From Aldehydirespirator sp965221605 (GTDB lineage Bacteria > Actinomycetota > Acidimicrobiia > Acidimicrobiales > Aldehydirespiratoraceae), in NCBI GenBank assembly GCA_965221605.1, contig CBDCSK010000014.1:496001-560000 (forward strand): DNA of 64,000 nt. Direction: 5' to 3'. Both the position numbers and the translations under genes were made by a program. Positions within the stretch are counted from its first letter, which is position 1, and each line of letters begins with the position of its first letter. Shown piece by piece: positions 60,735-64,000 of this stretch. A model generated the notes under the pieces. That model was not told where the DNA came from. It saw nothing but the letters and a program-made list of their open reading frames with translations, and searched no databases.

Positions 60735-61646
60735 TCAGACCGGGGCGGGCACCACCCCGTAGGTGACGCCCAGGTCGGACAGCCAGCGCCGATAGGCGAT
60801 GGCCGACCGGTCGGCCCGGATGGGGGTCTCGGCCCGGGGGTCGAGGGGCAGCAGCTTGGGGTGCTGGTTCTCCAGGATCGGCTTGTCCTGGCCGAAGATC
60901 AGCAGCTGGTAGGACTTGATGTCGGTGTTGGTGCTGTCGTCATCGATGACGCCCATGTAGTTGTGGGCCCGCACCCGGTCGGCGCTCATCGGTTGCACCC
61001 AGATGGCGCAGATGTCCTCGATGGAGGGGTCCGGCAGGCTGTCGTAGAAGAGCATCACGCAGTAGGGGTGCGGCACCCGGTACCGGTAGCGCATCACCAT
61101 CGGAGCGTCGAAGTTGACCCCGACCTTCGGGACCAGCATGTCGCACTTGGTGGCGTGGACCTCGCCGTCGCGGATCTCGACATCGTATTCCACCACCTCG
61201 GTGTGGGGCAGGACCCCCAGCGACCCCTCGTGGACATAGGGGAAGTGGGCCAGGTCCAGAAAGTTCTCAACCGCCCGGGGCGCGGAGGTGGCCACGCCGA
61301 CGGTGCCGGCGTTCATGTTTCGGCGGCGGGGATGGTGGTACTCGGGTAGCGGGAACAGCTCCGCGGGCGGGTCGCCGACGCTGGTCCAGAGGTATCCGTA
61401 CTCGGGCTTGGCGGGCAGAGGGCCGGCCCGGTTGAGCGCGGCGGCGTCGACGGGGGCGCCGGCGGGCAGCGATTGCGTCGACCGCCACACGAGGCACTCG
61501 CCGTCGCCGGTGGCGGTGTAGCTGACGCGCTCGTCGAGCAGGAGGGTCTCGTTCACCACGCCCACGCCGACCTCGTCGAGGGCGCTGATGGCGTGCCATT
61601 GGTTCAGGATCACCGGGTCTGTGCAGCCCGGCCCCGCGATCGCCAC
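60735..61646 (-). CDS. Rieske-less non-heme iron oxygenase, NdmC-like (copy 2)
   Basis: About 303 residues from a GTG at 61646. Iron ligands D131, H134 and H139 (with N128) are in ENFLDLAHFPYVHEGSLGV. The Rieske CxH and CxxH motifs are absent although the fold remnant YGYLWTSVGDPP is kept. A longer upstream frame exists, but it would run through the promoter and operator at 61662-61690, so the GTG is preferred. It is the first gene of a minus-strand operon with the complete oxygenase at 59738. Confidence 0.86.
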   Translation of the reverse strand: MAIAGPGCTDPVILNQWHAISALDEVGVGVVNETLLLDERVSYTATGDGECLVWRSTQSLPAGAPVDAAALNRAGPLPAKPEYGYLWTSVGDPPAELFPLPEYHHPRRRNMNAGTVGVATSAPRAVENFLDLAHFPYVHEGSLGVLPHTEVVEYDVEIRDGEVHATKCDMLVPKVGVNFDAPMVMRYRYRVPHPYCVMLFYDSLPDPSIEDICAIWVQPMSADRVRAHNYMGVIDDDSTNTDIKSYQLLIFGQDKPILENQHPKLLPLDPRAETPIRADRSAIAYRRWLSDLGVTYGVVPAPV

Positions 61647-61661
61647 TGTTGCCGTCCCGTT

Positions 61662-61690
61662 CCGATAATCGCTGCTTATCAGTTTGTCAC
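61662..61690 (-). promoter_or_regulatory. Promoter with internal operator TGATAA-N7-TTATCG
   Basis: On the minus strand, GTGACA and TATCGG are 17 bp apart and the inverted repeat TGATAA-N7-TTATC lies in the spacer reaching the -10, exactly as at 57171-57199. The site is 16 bp upstream of the GTG of the NdmC-like copy 2. Shared control of both operons by one repressor is the simplest reading. Confidence 0.7.
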
Positions 61691-61730
61691 CCGACCGTCC
61701 CCTACGCAATCCTCGTCGCACCGGGGCGGG

Positions 61731-62798
61731 TCAGCGGCGGGAGATGGCGGGAGAGAAGGGGGCTACGACCTGCGCGGCGCCCACGATGACGTGGTAGTAG
61801 AAGCGGGCCACCACCCGGCCCCAGGTGGCGCCGGTGAGGCTGCGATGCGCCGACCGGGCGCCCTCGAGGGGCTCGACATCGGGCAGCATGCGGGCCTTGA
61901 AGCCGGCGATGAACTCGGTGTCGGTGATCAGCAGGCAGACCTCCTGGTTGCAGCGGAAGCTGTGGCGGCTGAAGTTCGAGGAGCCCACCAGCAGCTTGTC
62001 GTCGTCGGCCAGCAGGAACCGGGCGTGGAAGAAGTCCGGGTAGGTGCGCAGGTCCACGCCGCTGCGGGTCAGACGGCCCCAGATGTAGGGCTCGGCGGCT
62101 CGCAGCAGCTTGAAGTTGTTCTCCCGGGCGGTGATCACCGTCCTGGAGGGCGCCTCGGCGTTTCCGAGCAGCTTGACGATCCCGACGTCCAGCGAGTACG
62201 GCGAGGCCAGCACCAGGCTGCGGGCCGCGCCATTGACGACGTCTCTGAAGGCGGGCTCGATCTCGGCGTTGGTGATGATGGTGCCGTTCACCGAGTTCCG
62301 CTCGCCCTGCTCGGTGCGGGCGAAGTCCTCGGCCAGGGCGTCGACGATGGCGGGATCGGTGGCGCGGATCATGAAGTCGCGCCAGGCGAAGTTGTGGTCG
62401 CTGATGTTGATGCCGCCGACGTAGGCGTGGTCGTCCACCACGTACAGCTTCTTGTGGTTGCGGCTCAGGCCGAAGAACTTCACCGGTCCGAAGGGCTGGG
62501 TGAAGGTCACGGCCACACCTGCGGCTCTGAGCCGATCGAACATCGCCTTCGTCTCGGCGGCCTCGTGCCGTACCGACGGGTCGGTGTCCTTCCGGTCGCT
62601 CACGTAGCGCAGGGCGAAGCAGTCGACGAGCAGCCTCACGTCCACGCCCCGGCCGGCTGCATCGATGATCAGGTCGGCCACCGCCAGGCCCGAGGCGTCG
62701 CCGTCGAAGGTCATCACCTGGACCTGAACCCGCCGCTCGGCTGTGCTCAGCGCCCGGTGCAAGTCCTCGACGAACTCGCCGTTGTCCAGCAGCCGCAT
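61731..62798 (-). CDS. Phospholipase D-like (HKD) protein, cardiolipin-synthase type
   Basis: A 355-residue protein with two HKD-type repeats. The first is canonical (NHKKLYVVDDHAYVGGINIS). The second has Arg in place of Lys (FHARFLLADDDKLLVGSSNF), which is unusual and may weaken catalysis. No membrane anchor is visible at the N-terminus, unlike ClsA. It could make cardiolipin-like lipids or be a PLD-type nuclease or hydrolase. It is next to the island but on its own. Confidence 0.85.
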   Translation of the reverse strand: MRLLDNGEFVEDLHRALSTAERRVQVQVMTFDGDASGLAVADLIIDAAGRGVDVRLLVDCFALRYVSDRKDTDPSVRHEAAETKAMFDRLRAAGVAVTFTQPFGPVKFFGLSRNHKKLYVVDDHAYVGGINISDHNFAWRDFMIRATDPAIVDALAEDFARTEQGERNSVNGTIITNAEIEPAFRDVVNGAARSLVLASPYSLDVGIVKLLGNAEAPSRTVITARENNFKLLRAAEPYIWGRLTRSGVDLRTYPDFFHARFLLADDDKLLVGSSNFSRHSFRCNQEVCLLITDTEFIAGFKARMLPDVEPLEGARSAHRSLTGATWGRVVARFYYHVIVGAAQVVAPFSPAISRR

Positions 62799-62873
62799 CG
62801 AACCCCCACCATCCACCCGCCGAACCTACCGCCCCGAACCGCCCTGACCCGCCCCGGCTACGCCCCGCCCCCA

Positions 62874-62925
62874 GAATCTCGGGTGACTTCTGTGTCGTAT
62901 AGCCCGAGGAACTCGGCCGAGATTC
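62874..62925 (-). repeat. Dispersed 52-bp imperfect palindrome, copy R3
   Basis: Same length and layout as R1, inverted: GAATCTCGG arms, CTATACGACACA core and CCCGAGATTC end. It lies 54 bp upstream of the AbiEi/DUF559-like gene. Confidence 0.75.
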
Positions 62926-62979
62926 TCGGGTGGCACATTATGAGCCAGTTACATGATTTTTCACTATATGTTGTTGACC

Positions 62980-63903
62980 ATGACGGAGAGCGAGGTCCGC
63001 AGTCGGATGCAGGAACAGCACGGGCTGATCTCCCGGAGTCAGGCGCGGGCCGAGGGCCTTACCGACGACCAGATCCGGCGCCGCCTTCGAACAGGCGAAT
63101 GGGTAGGCGCCGCCCGGGGCGTCTACCGGCACGCCGTCTCTCCTGAGACTCCACTCTCACGGCTGCTCGCCGGATGCTTGGCTTGCGACGGGGTGGCCAG
63201 CCACCGCTCCGCGGCCGCCCTCCACGACATCGACGGCTACAAGCTCGACCGGATCGAACTCCTCGTGCCCTGGAGGCGAAGTCCAACCATCCGGGGCGTG
63301 AGGCTTCGCCGGACGACTCAGATGCATCTGACCAAGCCTGTTGTTCGCAAGGGCATACCGTGTACATGGATAGGCCGCACGGCGCTGGATGTCGCAGCCG
63401 TGGTCAGCCGCCAGCAGTTGGAACACACCATCGACGCAGTTCTTCGCCAGGGTCTCATCCGGCTGTCGGACCTGTACCAGGTGCTGGTATCGCACTCGCG
63501 CCAGGGTCGCACCGGTTGCGGTCCCTTCCGGGATGCGCTTGAGGAGCGGTGGGGCGATGACGCGGTGCCCCTCAGCGCATGGAGTCGAATGGTGGCTGAC
63601 CTGCTGGTGGAGGACGGTCTGGACCGGCCGGTGATGGAGCACCGCATATGCGATCAGACGGGAGCCTTGGTGGCTCAGGTGGATCTGGCGTACCCGAGTC
63701 GTCGTCTCGCCATCGAACTCGACAGCAAGCGATGGCACCTCAACAGCGTGTCCTTCGAGCGAGACCCTCGGCGCCGCAACGCCCTGACGGTGATGGGCTG
63801 GACCGTGCTCACGTTCACCTGGAGCGACTACGTAGATCGCCCGGGCCAGCTGTGCGCGACCGTCGCCAAGCTCCTGGCACCAGCCGACCGCCACGCCATC
63901 TAG
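62980..63903 (+). CDS. AbiEi-like winged-helix protein with C-terminal DUF559/Vsr-type nuclease fold
   Basis: About 307 residues. The N-terminal ~80 residues match AbiEi-type antitoxin regulators (QHGLISRSQARAEGLTDDQI, then RLRTGEWVGAARGVYRHA). The C-terminal ~90 residues look like a DUF559/Vsr PD-(D/E)XK fold: VAQVDLAYPSRRLAIELDSK, then ERDPRRRNALTVMGWTVLTF. The architecture is common in actinobacteria without a known toxin partner, and none is adjacent here. Upstream ATGs at 62953 and 62968 are also possible. Repeat copies R3, R4 and R5 flank the gene. Confidence 0.75.
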   Translation: MTESEVRSRMQEQHGLISRSQARAEGLTDDQIRRRLRTGEWVGAARGVYRHAVSPETPLSRLLAGCLACDGVASHRSAAALHDIDGYKLDRIELLVPWRRSPTIRGVRLRRTTQMHLTKPVVRKGIPCTWIGRTALDVAAVVSRQQLEHTIDAVLRQGLIRLSDLYQVLVSHSRQGRTGCGPFRDALEERWGDDAVPLSAWSRMVADLLVEDGLDRPVMEHRICDQTGALVAQVDLAYPSRRLAIELDSKRWHLNSVSFERDPRRRNALTVMGWTVLTFTWSDYVDRPGQLCATVAKLLAPADRHAI

Positions 63904-63914
63904 GCCCGGGCGCA

Positions 63915-63965
63915 GAATCTCGGTACCCGTCTATAGGTCTACGACACACAACTCACCCGAGAAAC
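63915..63965 (+). repeat. Dispersed imperfect palindrome, copy R4 (51 bp)
   Basis: GAATCTCGG at one end, CTACGACACACA core and CCCGAGAAAC at the other, one base shorter than the other copies. It begins 11 bp after the AbiEi/DUF559-like stop codon. Confidence 0.7.
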
Positions 63966-63984
63966 TGCGTAGGGGCCCGGTGCA

Positions 63985-64000
63985 GAATCTCGGTGCGATT
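63985..64000 (+). repeat. Dispersed imperfect palindrome, copy R5, cut by window edge
   Basis: The last 16 bases, GAATCTCGGTGCGATT, match the start of R1 exactly. The copies R4 and R5 stand in tandem, 70 bp apart start to start. Confidence 0.6.

Noticed and set aside
60735..61721. Longer start (61721) for the NdmC-like copy 2
   Set aside because: The extra N-terminal codons would read through the -35, operator and -10 at 61662-61690, and the resulting peptide is Arg-rich and unlike copy 1.
62980..63903. Complete type IV AbiE toxin-antitoxin pair
   Set aside because: No AbiEii nucleotidyltransferase toxin gene lies next to it; the C-terminal half resembles a DUF559 nuclease fold instead.

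Overview
The window is high-GC DNA from an actinomycete-type bacterium (phylum Actinomycetota, most likely class Acidimicrobiia; the class is an inference). The support is a WhiB-type Fe-S regulator, a UPF0182 membrane giant, an F420-associated (DUF2342-type) zincin, a DivIVA-like coiled-coil protein, a YlbL-type PDZ/Lon-like protease, frequent GTG starts and many 4-bp ATGA/GTGA gene overlaps. One RNA gene is present, an initiator tRNA-Met.

Layout. 1-6.1 kb: a partial hydantoinase A with a DUF917 partner, a VapBC-type toxin-antitoxin pair, and bifunctional proline catabolism enzyme PutA divergent from an Lrp/AsnC regulator. 6.6-8.9 kb: an accessory hot spot with an intact IS982-family element whose end supplies the lrp stop codon, a tiny two-gene operon preceded by two operator-like repeats, an IS1380-type remnant with strong hairpins, and the initiator tRNA. 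8.9-29 kb: mostly housekeeping genes, including an SDR dehydrogenase, an APC permease with extra soluble domains, a glutamate-synthase-like flavoprotein, UPF0182, MreB, MoaE, a zincin, an MFS carrier, Ppk, TatA and WhiB. 29-40.6 kb: a VWA protein and a MoxR ATPase with a PhyH-rhodanese fusion, a MaoC hydratase, a TPP enzyme and two glycosidase-fold proteins (GH1-like and GH2-like) that have both lost their catalytic glutamates.

40.6-61.7 kb is the most interesting part: an island of N-demethylation-type genes. It holds three complete Rieske oxygenases, two oxygenases with the mononuclear-iron domain but no Rieske cysteines, two reductases carrying the 'missing' Rieske domain fused ahead of flavin, NAD and ferredoxin domains, two GST-like proteins, two GcvT-family (THF-dependent) methyltransferases, two HTH-cupin regulators, a BMP-type (nucleoside/purine class) ABC importer, a TrzN/guanine-deaminase-like amidohydrolase and a broken adenine deaminase. 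The domain split (Rieske on the reductase, Rieske-less oxygenase, GST partner) matches the architecture I recall for the NdmC/NdmD/NdmE caffeine N7-demethylase of Pseudomonas putida CBB5. I infer a duplicated actinobacterial NdmCDE-like system for methylated purines or a related N-methyl compound. Two of its promoters share the same operator (TGATAA-N7-TTATC) at the same place between -35 and -10.

61.7-64 kb: a phospholipase D-like protein and an AbiEi/DUF559-like protein flanked by copies of a ~52-bp imperfect palindrome. This palindrome occurs five times in intergenic DNA across the window (9.8, 33.2, 62.9, 63.9 and 64.0 kb) and looks like a REP/MITE-type repeat family.
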